Virus record (IMG/VR): IMGVR_UViG_3300017964_000010
Span: 1-64,000 of that record
DNA: 64,000 bases
DNA from: a virus
Strand: one strand, 5' to 3'
The translations under genes were made by a program, and so were the position numbers. Each line of letters opens with the position of its first letter. The first letter of the stretch is position 1. The notes beneath the pieces were generated by a model, which saw nothing but the letters and a program-made list of their open reading frames with translations, did not search any database and was not told the DNA's origin. This document shows positions 47,633-55,439 of this stretch, in pieces.

Positions 47633-47647
47633 GAATTATCCTATTCT

Positions 47648-47655
47648 TATTTATA
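47648..47655 (-). promoter_or_regulatory. Leftward late promoter (TATAAATA) for the gp48 operon
   Basis: Perfect minus-strand TATAAATA, 35 bp before the gp48 start, overlapping the region of the rightward promoter. Confidence 0.68.
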
Positions 47656-47674
47656 TAATTTAACTGAAAGTACT

Positions 47675-48169
47675 ATGAAAACATACCAAGGAAAATATAA
47701 AGTAAAACATAGATCAAAATATCGTGGCGATGCAGATAATGTAATTTATAGATCAATGTGGGAAAGATATTGTTTTAAATGGTGTGACGACAATCCTTCC
47801 GTAAAAACTTGGGCATCTGAAGAAGTCGTTATACCTTATTTTTATGAAGTCGATAAAAAATATCATAGATATTTTGTCGATTTAAAAATAACATTTAATA
47901 ATGGTAAAACTATTATTGTAGAAATAAAACCAGATAGTCAAACTACTCCACCCAAATTTTCAGGAAGAAAAACAAAAAAGTATATTGCTGAAGGCATGAC
48001 ATATGTTAAAAATATGAATAAGTGGAAAGCTGCTAAAAACTTTGCTGATGATCGAAATTGGGAATTTCAAATATGGACAGAAAAAACTTTACAAAGTATG
48101 GGTATAATGCCAAAACAGTCAACAATGAAGAGTCTTCCAAAGATGAAAAAAATTAAAAAATCATTATAA
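47675..48169 (+). CDS. 4: Head completion protein gp4-like (164 aa)
   Basis: Gp4/gp50 family. MKTYQGKYKVKHRSKYRGD is the usual start, then VIYRSMWERYCFKWCDDNPS, VKTWASEEVVIPYF, HRYFVDLKITFNNGKTIIVE and EIKPDSQTTPP. The D...E-x-K pattern (FVDLKI, IVEIKP) resembles a TnsA-type nuclease fold known for this family. In T4, gp4 completes the head after packaging; loss gives heads that do not join tails. Length is close to T4's 150 aa. It heads the only plus-strand block, divergent to gp48. Confidence 0.9.
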   Translation: MKTYQGKYKVKHRSKYRGDADNVIYRSMWERYCFKWCDDNPSVKTWASEEVVIPYFYEVDKKYHRYFVDLKITFNNGKTIIVEIKPDSQTTPPKFSGRKTKKYIAEGMTYVKNMNKWKAAKNFADDRNWEFQIWTEKTLQSMGIMPKQSTMKSLPKMKKIKKSL

Positions 48170-48177
48170 ATACTACA

Positions 48178-48777
48178 ATGGCAAGTATATTTCAGAATCT
48201 TGAGATCGAAGCGTTTAGAGCCGGTATTAACCCTCGGACAAAAGAATCAAGGGATTGGTTTAGAAAAAGAATTGGTGCACTACGTGGAGGAGCTTTACGT
48301 AGAATTAATAGGAATCAACTATTAAAAGATGATGAACTAACCTTAGAAAATAGAGCTATTATAGGCAATATGTATATGTTTTTCTACGATCCAAAACATA
48401 AAGATACATTACCATATTATGATAGTTTTCCTTTAGTAATACCAATTGGTCCAGCTGAAAAGGGATTTTTAGGATTAAATTTACATTATTTGCCTCCAGT
48501 ATTAAGAGCAAAATTACTTGACGGACTTATGGATACAACAAACAATAATAGATTTGATGAATCAACTAAATTTAATATAAAATATAGACAATTAAAGAGT
48601 GCTTCTAATTTAAGATATTTTAAACCATGTGTTAAACACTATTTAAATTCTAATGTAAGAAGTAGATTTGCAAAGGTTGAATCACCCGAATGGGAAATAG
48701 CAACATTTCTTCCAACTGCATCTTGGAATAAAGCAAGTGGTTCTGCAGTATATAGAGCATCAAGGGAAATGATATAA
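48178..48777 (+). CDS. Conserved structural protein of unknown function (199 aa)
   Basis: I recognise the type (start IFQNLEIEAFRAGI, PRTKESRDWFRKR) from marine T4-like phages, always between gp4 and tube/hub genes, but no function is known to me. It is basic in the N-terminus (RGGALRRINRNQLL). It continues with YMFFYDPKHKDTLPYYD, FPLVIPIGPAEKGFLGLNLH and YLPPVLRAKLLDGLMD, and ends in a short basic tail. There is no cysteine-rich or membrane part. The ATG is 8 bp after gp4, and its stop overlaps the tube-like ATG (TAATG). A role in head-tail or baseplate assembly is inferred from position. Confidence 0.75.
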   Translation: MASIFQNLEIEAFRAGINPRTKESRDWFRKRIGALRGGALRRINRNQLLKDDELTLENRAIIGNMYMFFYDPKHKDTLPYYDSFPLVIPIGPAEKGFLGLNLHYLPPVLRAKLLDGLMDTTNNNRFDESTKFNIKYRQLKSASNLRYFKPCVKHYLNSNVRSRFAKVESPEWEIATFLPTASWNKASGSAVYRASREMI

Positions 48778-49346
48778 TGGATATAAAATCTTTTAAAGCG
48801 TCCTTTGAAAAAAAAGGCTTGGCAAGAAATAATCTTTTTAAAGTTGCTTTTCCTACATTTACAGCACTTCCAGATATTACGGCTGAACAGTTAAATTTTA
48901 TGTGTAAAAATGTTAATTTACCTGGTAGAAGTATGAGTGTAAATGAAAGAGTAATAGGTATACCTAAGGCAGAAAAAGTAGTAAATGGTTTCTTAATTGA
49001 CGATATTCAGATGACCTTTATGATGACTAATTCATATGAAGCTAAAAGATATTTTGATTACTGGACTGGTTTAACTATGGATTTTAATACATACGAATTG
49101 AAATATAAATATGGAACAACTCCTGGGACTGGTTTTACTTCTGGTTATACGCGTGGTGTTAATATATCACAATTTAATCAAAGAAATCAAATCATATATG
49201 AATGCGTACTTATTGATGCATTTCCTACTTTAGTTAATGCTATAGAATTTACAAACGAACAAGGAGGGTTAACAGAATTAACTGTTCAACTTTCTTATAA
49301 TAACTGGAAAGGAAAATACTTCGCTAACGAAGAAGCCCCTGTATAA
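48777..49346 (+). CDS. Tail-tube-like protein (gp19 family; possible gp54-type initiator) (189 aa)
   Basis: gp19-type tube fold signature: LARNNLFKVAFP, LNFMCKNVNLPGRSMS, GIPKAEKVVNGFLIDDIQM, TFMMTNSYEAKRYFDYWTGL and the closing strand ELTVQLSYNNW. T4 gp19 is 163 aa and usually sits beside the sheath gene gp18, which is not here. This copy lies with the gp26-like chaperone and tape measure and across from gp48, where T4 has its hub/tube initiators. It may thus be the initiator rather than the main tube subunit. One-base overlap with the previous gene. Confidence 0.75.
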   Translation: MDIKSFKASFEKKGLARNNLFKVAFPTFTALPDITAEQLNFMCKNVNLPGRSMSVNERVIGIPKAEKVVNGFLIDDIQMTFMMTNSYEAKRYFDYWTGLTMDFNTYELKYKYGTTPGTGFTSGYTRGVNISQFNQRNQIIYECVLIDAFPTLVNAIEFTNEQGGLTELTVQLSYNNWKGKYFANEEAPV

Positions 49347-49368
49347 TAAATGAAATGAGGATGAAAAA

Positions 49369-50076
49369 ATGGCGCTGCCAAAGTTAAATGATAAACCAAA
49401 ATATGAATTAACAATACCTTCTTTACAAGAAAAAGTAAGATATAGACCTTATTTGGTAAAAGAAGAAAAAGTATTAATGATGGCTCTTGAATCACAAGAT
49501 AAGGCCTCTGCATTACATGCTGTAGTTGATACAATTACTTCTTGTATAGATGCAGAGATTGATAAAAGCAAACTTACATTATTTGATATCGAATATATGT
49601 TTATTATAATTAGATCAAAATCGGTAGGTGAAGTAAGTGATTTAGGACTTAAATGTTCATCATGTGAAAAAGTAAACGATGTTTCTGTGAAACTTGATGA
49701 TATTGAAATTAAAAAAGATAAAGAAGTAAGTAAGGAAATACAATTAGATGAAAATATTTCTTTAACTATGAAATATCCTAATTTTAATGATGTACTAAAA
49801 TTTGAAGATAATGAATTAACTGATACAGAAAGAACATTTATGCTTATTGGTAAATGTATGGAATCAATTGAAACTGAAGAAGAAAATATTTTATTAAAAG
49901 ATGTATCAGATAAAGAAATAGACGATTTTATAGAATCTTTAAACTCTCAGCAATTTGCTAAAGTAAGAGAATATGTAGAAAATATGCCAAGAGTTGAAAA
50001 AGAAGTAAAATTTATTTGTGGTGGTTGTGAAAAAGAAAATAAAATAATACTGAGTGGTATAGATGATTTTTTTTAG
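49369..50076 (+). CDS. 26: Baseplate hub assembly chaperone gp26-like (235 aa)
   Basis: T4 gp26-type hub assembly protein. The N-terminus (YELTIPSLQEKVRYRPYLVK, EEKVLMMALESQD) is the family hallmark, followed by FDIEYMFIIIRSKSVGEVSD. Two Cys pairs, LKCSSCEKVN (~residue 100) and ICGGCEKENK (~220), could form a small zinc-binding site. Ends DDFF before a TAG. The last codons are a run of eight T, and the frame one base back is blocked by TGA just before the run but open after it. This gene plus the short downstream frame and then the tape measure has the G-GT-H order of long-tailed phages. Confidence 0.85.
   Translation: MALPKLNDKPKYELTIPSLQEKVRYRPYLVKEEKVLMMALESQDKASALHAVVDTITSCIDAEIDKSKLTLFDIEYMFIIIRSKSVGEVSDLGLKCSSCEKVNDVSVKLDDIEIKKDKEVSKEIQLDENISLTMKYPNFNDVLKFEDNELTDTERTFMLIGKCMESIETEEENILLKDVSDKEIDDFIESLNSQQFAKVREYVENMPRVEKEVKFICGGCEKENKIILSGIDDFF
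50067..50074 (+). promoter_or_regulatory. Putative -1 programmed frameshift site (T8 before TAG)
   Basis: Eight T directly before the gp26 stop. In frame it reads T TTT TTT then TAG, a perfect slippery heptamer. The -1 frame has TGA at 50064-50066, so it opens exactly at the slip site and continues for 59 codons. A slip would give a 295-residue fusion. Confidence 0.55.
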
Positions 50077-50255
50077 TGGCTCTTTCTCATGATAACTTAG
50101 TAAATTATTATAAAACTAATTTTTTACTAATGCAAGAACATAAATATTCTTTGACCGAGATTGAGAATATGTTACCATGGGAAAGAGAAATTTATATTGC
50201 TATGCTTATTGATTATATTGAAAAAGAAAACGAAAGAATAAAAAATCAAGGATAG
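50076..50255 (+). CDS. Short downstream chaperone frame (gp51-like), GTG start or -1 frameshift product (59 aa)
   Basis: Too short for long-ORF scans. Reads VALSHDNLVNYYKTNFLLMQ, then EHKYSLTEIENMLPWEREIY and a charged C-terminal helix. The segment LTEIENMLPWEREIY is typical of the small hub/tail assembly protein between the gp26-like gene and the tape measure in marine T4-like phages (often annotated gp51). It can be reached by reinitiation at a GTG that overlaps the gp26 stop (TAGTG), or by a -1 slip on the T8 run. It ends 6 bp before the tape measure. No GGAG-type ribosome site precedes the GTG, which favours slippage or coupling. Confidence 0.72.
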   Translation: MALSHDNLVNYYKTNFLLMQEHKYSLTEIENMLPWEREIYIAMLIDYIEKENERIKNQG

Positions 50256-50261
50256 GATCCT

Positions 50262-52202
50262 ATGGCTACATTAACTGAAGTTGTGAGACAATTAGAAGAA
50301 TCTAATAAGCAGTCTGACAAAAGACATGAAGAAATCAAAATCGAACTAAAAAAAGGCATAAGTGATGTAGCTAAATCCATAAGTGGTATTAAGAGTGCTG
50401 GACTCAAGATACCAGGTTTAACAGCTCTTACAAATGCTATTATTGATAATCCTATTACAAGAACACTAGGTGCCTTTAAAGATTCAATAGTAAATGTTAT
50501 AACAGCACCGTTTAAATTAATAGCTAATGCAGTATCAACTATTAAAAATGCCATTATAGGTATAGTATCTGGTGTTGGTAAAATGGTTAAAGATGTTATT
50601 ACTGCACCAATTTCTGCCGCTTTTGGGCTTATTAAAAGTATATTTTCAACCAACTTTGAAAAAGAAAATAATAAATTACTTGATAAAATTTTAATTCAAA
50701 TGGTGTTTTTAAATGATCAGATGAAATCATACTTTGATTATTTAAAGTTACAAAAACTTGATAATTTACAACAGTCATCTGATGATACTAATATTCCCAA
50801 TAATCAAGATCCTGCCGTACCGCAACAACAGTCAAATAGAGGTATGGGGCTGATACCAGCATTTAATTTAGCAGGGGTAGGCAGGTTACTTGCTGGTTTG
50901 GGTCTTGCAATAACAGCAGAGTTTCTAGGTTTAGACAAATACATAAAAGCATTATTTGTTACGGATACTTGGAAATCATTAAGATCAATACCAAAAAGAA
51001 TAGTCAACACGATTGGTTCAGTATTTAAATCTTTAGACAATTTGGTAAATAATCAATTCACAAAAGTAGGAAAAAGTATAGCTAAAACTTTTAGAAGCAT
51101 TACTGCTGGTATTATGATGTTTACTTCTACTTTAGATTTTTCAAGAATTGCAGCTTTCTTTGAACCAATCACTAATGTATTCAAAAATATTGGATCAGTA
51201 CTATCAAAAGTTACAGCACCTATCACAGCAACAGGAAAAGCCGTGGCTCAAGGTGGATCCATACTAAGAAGTGTATTTGGTGCTGTTGGTAAATTCTTTG
51301 GAACAATTGGAAAAATTTTCAGTGGTATTACGTCAATATTTAAACCGGTATTATCAGCAGCTAAAATATTTTCAAGAGCTACATTTTTACTTCCATTAAT
51401 TACGTTATTTGATTTTGTCAGAGGTGCAATTACAGGTTTTACTGAAGCTGAAGGCGGAATTATATCAAAATTATTTGGTGCTCTTGAAGGCGGAATAAAA
51501 GGAATTGTAACGGGCATACTTGAAGGTGTAGACGTATTAAAAGATATTGTTACATTTGTTCCAAGAAAAGTTCTCGAGTACCTAGGCTTTGGAGAAATAG
51601 CACAGAAAATTAAAGACTTTTCTTTAGCGGATTCATTCAACGGTGTATATGACGGAGCTAAAAACTTTATAAAGAACTTTGGTGAAAACTTTGGAAATTT
51701 AATTTCTGGAGCAGGTTCATTTATTAAAGCTACCTTTAAATCTGCAATAACAGATAGAATTAAAAATACATTTGAAAGTTTAGCAACAGTATTTTTAAAC
51801 TTTAAAGATAAGCTGATAACATCATTATCCAAAGTAGGATTTAGTCTACCGACTCTCAAAATACCAATCCCCAGTTGGTTAGGTGGTGGAGAGTTTACTG
51901 TATTAGAAGGTACGAGAGTTAGTCTAGTAAGTCAAGAAAAAGCTGGAGCTGCAGCTCAAAGAATTGAAAACAGAAATGCTGAGTTAATTCAAAGAAGAAA
52001 TGAAAGAGAAAGAGAAACTAATGCAATGCTCGAAAGGGCACAAAATCAACTAGCAAGTACGGTTGAGGCAAGAGAAGCTAATAGAACAGTTGCTATGGTA
52101 AATAACACAGACGCCCGATCTGTACAGAATAATACTACCGTACTTAATCAGGCGTCTATGCCGATATCAGTTGATGGTTTTGATAGAATGGCTCCTATCT
52201 AG
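50262..52202 (+). CDS. 29: Tail tape measure / hub protein gp29-like (646 aa)
   Basis: Tape-measure layout: N-terminal helices (TLTEVVRQLEESNKQSDKRH), long repetitive hydrophobic stretches with Gly/Ser/Ala (~residues 40-140, 200-420), and a C-terminal helix (~565-605, AAQRIENRNAELIQRRNERE). T4 gp29 (590 aa) sets tail length and plugs the hub. It follows the gp26-like/gp51-like pair, as expected for a tape measure after its chaperones. Repeated segments FKNIGSVLSKVTAP, FFGTIGKIFSGITS and GIKGIVTGILEGV would line the tube lumen. Its stop is shared in a CTAG with the convergent gp32 stop. Confidence 0.83.
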   Translation: MATLTEVVRQLEESNKQSDKRHEEIKIELKKGISDVAKSISGIKSAGLKIPGLTALTNAIIDNPITRTLGAFKDSIVNVITAPFKLIANAVSTIKNAIIGIVSGVGKMVKDVITAPISAAFGLIKSIFSTNFEKENNKLLDKILIQMVFLNDQMKSYFDYLKLQKLDNLQQSSDDTNIPNNQDPAVPQQQSNRGMGLIPAFNLAGVGRLLAGLGLAITAEFLGLDKYIKALFVTDTWKSLRSIPKRIVNTIGSVFKSLDNLVNNQFTKVGKSIAKTFRSITAGIMMFTSTLDFSRIAAFFEPITNVFKNIGSVLSKVTAPITATGKAVAQGGSILRSVFGAVGKFFGTIGKIFSGITSIFKPVLSAAKIFSRATFLLPLITLFDFVRGAITGFTEAEGGIISKLFGALEGGIKGIVTGILEGVDVLKDIVTFVPRKVLEYLGFGEIAQKIKDFSLADSFNGVYDGAKNFIKNFGENFGNLISGAGSFIKATFKSAITDRIKNTFESLATVFLNFKDKLITSLSKVGFSLPTLKIPIPSWLGGGEFTVLEGTRVSLVSQEKAGAAAQRIENRNAELIQRRNERERETNAMLERAQNQLASTVEAREANRTVAMVNNTDARSVQNNTTVLNQASMPISVDGFDRMAPI

Positions 52203-53110
52203 TCTTCATTTACAAGATTTGCAAAGTGAGTCATGATATCGTCATCTTCTTCCGAAGCTGAAGCCATTTCTGCAGTTTCCATCCGAACAGGTTCTGCTTC
52301 TCTCATTTTAGGAGCCGGTTGCGGTTCTCCTAGAGATTCCTCTTGTTTCATTGTAGGTGCTCCAACAGAAGCCTGTTCTCCGAGAACAGCCATCAGTTTA
52401 GCTTGTAGTTCATCATATGTTTTATAATTTTTAGGATCTGTAAATTCACGCAGATCATGAAGTTTATTATAAATTTCTTCCAGATATGTATCATCAGAAG
52501 ATAATTCACTCTGGCCAGAAAATTCAGATTTATCGTAGTTACGATAACCTTCTACATCACGAATTTTAAGCTTAAAGTCGGCACCTTGCCAAAAATCAAA
52601 TGGATTAATTGGTTCTTCATCTTGAAAATCTGGTTGCATTGCATCCATTAGTTTATCAAAGATTTTCTTCCCATATTGAAAAATGAATACTTTACCTTCA
52701 TTGCTTGGATTACCCGGATCTGAAAGAACTAAAATATTCGAAACATAATGCAACCGCCGCTTTTGTTTACGAGCAATTTCTTTATCCGATTCAATACCAG
52801 AGTTCCAGAGTTTACTATTTAATTCCCCCACTGGATCATTTTGACCAATCGAAGTAAGTGAACGTTCAATATACCAACGACCCGTTGGTCCCTTAAACCC
52901 ATGATCCCAATAGCGGTTCCATGGTAAATCTGATCCTTCTGATGCTGGGAGAAAGCGGATAACTGCATAACCATTATTAGATTTATCTACAGTTGGTTTC
53001 CAGATACGATCATCTACATAATTATTAGATTGAGTTGTATTAGTAGCTTCTGCTGCTTTTACAAGTTGATCGATTGCGTTACGATTACGTTTTAGATTTG
53101 CGAATGACAT
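52199..53110 (-). CDS. 32: Single-stranded DNA-binding protein gp32 (303 aa)
   Basis: T4 gp32-type ssDNA-binding protein for replication, recombination and repair. The N-terminal basic LAST-like helix is FANLKRNRNAIDQLVK, which binds neighbouring protomers. The core has NEGKVFIFQYGKKIFDKLMD and NPFDFWQGADFKLKIRDVEG, YRNYDKSEF, all strong family markers. The C-terminal tail (SEEDDDIMTHFANLVNED) is acidic, as in T4, where it docks partners. T4's zinc ligands (Cys) are absent: the protein has no cysteine, and the Zn loop is replaced by NDPVGELNSKLWN. Length is like T4's 301. Promoter TTTACT-N17-TATAAT lies 46 bp upstream. Confidence 0.93.
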   Translation of the reverse strand: MSFANLKRNRNAIDQLVKAAEATNTTQSNNYVDDRIWKPTVDKSNNGYAVIRFLPASEGSDLPWNRYWDHGFKGPTGRWYIERSLTSIGQNDPVGELNSKLWNSGIESDKEIARKQKRRLHYVSNILVLSDPGNPSNEGKVFIFQYGKKIFDKLMDAMQPDFQDEEPINPFDFWQGADFKLKIRDVEGYRNYDKSEFSGQSELSSDDTYLEEIYNKLHDLREFTDPKNYKTYDELQAKLMAVLGEQASVGAPTMKQEESLGEPQPAPKMREAEPVRMETAEMASASEEDDDIMTHFANLVNED

Positions 53111-53155
53111 ATATTTTTTTCCTTATACTGAAATATGTTTTTGTATTACTGTAAT

Positions 53156-53184
53156 ATTATACTACATCTTTATGACATAGTAAA
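53156..53184 (-). promoter_or_regulatory. Promoter for gp32 (TTTACT-N17-TATAAT)
   Basis: Minus strand: TTTACT at 53179-53184, exactly 17 bp, then perfect TATAAT at 53156-53161. The gp32 ATG is 46 bp further on. It belongs to the family of promoters in this region. Confidence 0.7.
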
Positions 53185-53190
53185 TAGTAT

Positions 53191-53427
53191 TTATTCAAAA
53201 AGAAGTTCATTTTGCTTCGGTAGAAAATTTAATTTCATTGCTTCAGCTTCGATTTTCTCTTTGATAAGAGGTGAGATATACTTTTTAACATCTTGTGGAT
53301 CTATATTAGTAATCTCACATGCTTCAACTACGGCATCAATATACCCTAGTTTCTTTGATAGAACCTGTTCTTCAATAAGTTTTGTAAACTTTGAACGGTT
53401 CATAAAATTATTTTTATCTTCTATCAT
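53191..53427 (-). CDS. 33: Late transcription co-activator gp33 (78 aa)
   Basis: Marine T4-like gp33. The core is MNRSKFTKLIEEQVLS, GYIDAVVEACEITNIDPQDV and KYISPLIKEKIEAEAMKLNF with the ending LPKQNELLFE. In T4, gp33 binds the RNA polymerase flap and the sliding clamp (gp45) to activate late promoters read with gp55. The TATAAATA boxes in the structural region fit this system. Two in-frame starts exist. The first ATG overlaps the previous gene's stop as ATGA and is preferred; M9 (MNRSKF) is the other. Confidence 0.88.
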   Translation of the reverse strand: MIEDKNNFMNRSKFTKLIEEQVLSKKLGYIDAVVEACEITNIDPQDVKKYISPLIKEKIEAEAMKLNFLPKQNELLFE

Positions 53428-54527
53428 CTATCAAGAGCCCTTAATATGATTGTGTCCTTATTAACCCTTCCGTTTGCATTTCCGGGTTTTGTAGTAAGTT
53501 TGCCCCACTCTTTATTAATTTGATTAGGGGTCTTTTTAAGAACCAGAGGTAAAAATTCATCTGGTTTTCTTAATCTAATATTTCGTGATATATCTTCATC
53601 AATTCCTTTAATTGTAGTACCACTCACTTCAAAGCCTTGTGATAATCTACAGACTAACTCTGTAATAACTCTTGACTTTACATTAAACAAATATATTCTA
53701 CTTGCTCCTACAATTGAAGTAGGATTAATAGAAACCAGCTTATGTTCTTTTGACTCTTTAAGATAAGTTAATCTTGTAACTTGTTTATCTGCAGTTTTAA
53801 CTTTAGGTGTTCGAGTTTTTCTTTGTGCTTTCTTTGAAGCCATATATCTTTCTGCATCAACAATAATATCTTCCAAGAATTTCATATATGATTTTTTTTC
53901 TCTTGCAGACATATGATTATATGCTTCAACAAGATCACTAGGTTTATCATTAATTAATTCTTGCATTTCTTTTAGTTGAGGAAGATAATAATCATAAACC
54001 GCTTTTGCAGTATTATTTGGAGCATCTATCTTTTTTAATTCATCATAAACAGATAAGTCTGAAACCTCTGGAAAAGCATCTACTTTTTCTTCTATTTCTC
54101 CAATAAAATCAGAAGTACGTTCCTTTACAATATCGGCAATAGTTTTTTTAGGTGTTTCTTCTTCTACTTCTTCTTTTTGCTCTGCTTTTATTTTACCTTT
54201 TTCTACAATCTCTGCAATTCTTTTTCTAATAACTTCTTCTCCATTCCAATATTCTGGAAATGGATTACCTAGATTTTTCCATGCAATTGTTGCAGATAGA
54301 TAAGGAACTGAAGTAAATGCCCATTCTGGTGCTTTTAGTGCAAGTTGAATATCTACTTTTTTTAGATTTTTTCTAATATAGGCTTTTATAACTTGGGATA
54401 ATTCTTTTTTATCAACTTCCAAACGAAGATAATCATTAAAGTGTCTAAAGTCGTTTGTAGGAGCTGCAGCAATACCCGTACGTGCTCTACGAGAATATAC
54501 TTTTTTAGTTTTTGCTCTTTTAGCCAT
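53424..54527 (-). CDS. Conserved phage protein of unknown function (367 aa)
   Basis: Not recognised as a named family, though a gene of this type often sits between gp32/gp33 and small genes in marine T4-like phages. The N-terminus is basic (KRAKTKKVYSRRAR). Then come NDFRHFNDYLRLEVDKKELS and AYIRKNLKKVDI, a charged linker (~110-140, EQKEEVEEETPKK), and a C-terminal domain with TSIVGASRIYLFNVKSRVI and GTTIKGIDEDISRN. It ends LILRALDR-like (TIILRALDR). The basic ends suggest nucleic-acid contact, but no motif proves it. SD GAGGAG precedes the ATG; promoter 29 bp upstream. Confidence 0.8.
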   Translation of the reverse strand: MAKRAKTKKVYSRRARTGIAAAPTNDFRHFNDYLRLEVDKKELSQVIKAYIRKNLKKVDIQLALKAPEWAFTSVPYLSATIAWKNLGNPFPEYWNGEEVIRKRIAEIVEKGKIKAEQKEEVEEETPKKTIADIVKERTSDFIGEIEEKVDAFPEVSDLSVYDELKKIDAPNNTAKAVYDYYLPQLKEMQELINDKPSDLVEAYNHMSAREKKSYMKFLEDIIVDAERYMASKKAQRKTRTPKVKTADKQVTRLTYLKESKEHKLVSINPTSIVGASRIYLFNVKSRVITELVCRLSQGFEVSGTTIKGIDEDISRNIRLRKPDEFLPLVLKKTPNQINKEWGKLTTKPGNANGRVNKDTIILRALDR

Positions 54528-54555
54528 GGTATAGAATCTCCTCTATGATAATATT

Positions 54556-54584
54556 ATTATATCATAGTTATAAGGCTCTGTAAA
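54556..54584 (-). promoter_or_regulatory. Promoter (GGTTTACA-N17-TATAAT)
   Basis: Minus strand TTTACA at 54579-54584 inside a longer AAAGGTTTACA, 17-bp spacer, perfect TATAAT at 54556-54561. It drives the 367-aa gene and, by coupling, gp33. Confidence 0.75.
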
Positions 54585-54593
54585 CCTTTAAAT

Positions 54594-54803
54594 TTAAAAT
54601 TCTTCGTTAAGTTTTATGAGTTCTATTTCTCCGTCACGATCTCGTCTGTGTTTTAGATACCCCTCGTGACACAAATATAACATTGTTTGTTCTATCAATT
54701 CGTCATCTCTTTGTTTACGATTATCACGACCGATAGAATAGGAACAATAAAATATTGCAAAAATACCAAGTGCTAAAATAATAAGTGGATCTATACCAAA
54801 CAT
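54594..54803 (-). CDS. Small membrane protein of unknown function (69 aa)
   Basis: Residues ~5-25 (IDPLIILALGIFAIFYCSYS) form one membrane segment close to the N-terminus. The rest is charged (GRDNRKQRDDELIEQTMLYL, HRRDRDGEIELIKL), so a single-pass protein with a cytoplasmic tail is expected. No family is recognised. It follows the 81-aa gene with 1 bp between them. Confidence 0.7.
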   Translation of the reverse strand: MFGIDPLIILALGIFAIFYCSYSIGRDNRKQRDDELIEQTMLYLCHEGYLKHRRDRDGEIELIKLNEEF

Positions 54804-54804
54804 A

Positions 54805-55050
54805 TTACTTCCTTTTCTGTTTTAAAGAACTTTCCGTGACGTAAACACCTTCACTGTATTTCATTGAAGCAAGTATCTCATTAAACATAAAAGGAGATAA
54901 TGCTATTACATCGTATCTGCCAGATTTATCATTAAATTGTCTTATATAAACATTATTATCAGTCATAATAAGTTGAACATCTTCTTCGCGTTCATCATTA
55001 TCTACGATAGTAATTAATGTATGATCAAATTCATTTTCTATGCTAAACAT
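54805..55050 (-). CDS. Small acidic protein of unknown function (81 aa)
   Basis: Not recognised. Beta-rich acidic sequence: EFDHTLITIVDNDEREEDV, LIMTDNNVYIRQFNDKSGRY, LSPFMFNEILASMK, ending basic (SLKQKRK). Its ATG shares one base with the stop of the next gene upstream (TAATG). No membrane or signal segment is seen. Confidence 0.7.
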   Translation of the reverse strand: MFSIENEFDHTLITIVDNDEREEDVQLIMTDNNVYIRQFNDKSGRYDVIALSPFMFNEILASMKYSEGVYVTESSLKQKRK

Positions 55051-55427
55051 TATCTTCGCATACTTGCTGCATCAATGGCCGCTTGTTTATTATCTTTACG
55101 AACGGGCATAAGATTAGATTTATGTGTTACTACAATACCTGCTATTTCATCGCCAGTATATTTCATAGTTTCTTTTCTTGGTGCTATGCCATCAATCCTA
55201 TCACTAGTAGGACAATTATTTGAGCTAGGGCTAGAAAGATCAGGAAAATCCACTGTCGTAACATTACCACGCTTTGCCTTTTTCTTTGCCAGCTGATCGG
55301 GGTGCACACCCATCTTTTTTAGAAATTCATCATGTTCTTGAATTGTGCTTTTCCAACCAGGCTTCTTTTTCATTTTACGCTTCTTAGTATTTAAAGAAGT
55401 CATTCCTCGTACTAAATGCATAGTCAT
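55050..55427 (-). CDS. Conserved phage protein of unknown function (125 aa)
   Basis: The N-terminus is basic (TKKRKMKKKPGWKSTIQEHD), then EFLKKMGVHPDQLAKKKAKR, a Ser/Pro/Asn-rich linker, and GDEIAGIVVTHKSNLMPVRK. It ends DNKQAAIDAASMRR. I have seen this kind of protein in several T4-like phages but do not know a function. The segment is lysine-rich, so nucleic-acid contact is possible. TAATG overlap joins it to the 81-aa gene. Confidence 0.7.
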   Translation of the reverse strand: MTMHLVRGMTSLNTKKRKMKKKPGWKSTIQEHDEFLKKMGVHPDQLAKKKAKRGNVTTVDFPDLSSPSSNNCPTSDRIDGIAPRKETMKYTGDEIAGIVVTHKSNLMPVRKDNKQAAIDAASMRR

Positions 55428-55439
55428 ACTAATTTACTC

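Noticed and set aside
48165-48172. Perfect plus-strand TATAAATA before the 199-aa gene
   Set aside because: It is only 6 bp from the ATG and includes the gp4 stop, so a transcript from it would start inside the gene. Chance match in AT-rich DNA is more likely.
53188-53195. Minus-strand AATAAATA near the end of gp33
   Set aside because: About 80 bp from gp32 with a much better TTTACT-N17-TATAAT promoter in between; not enough to call a late promoter.
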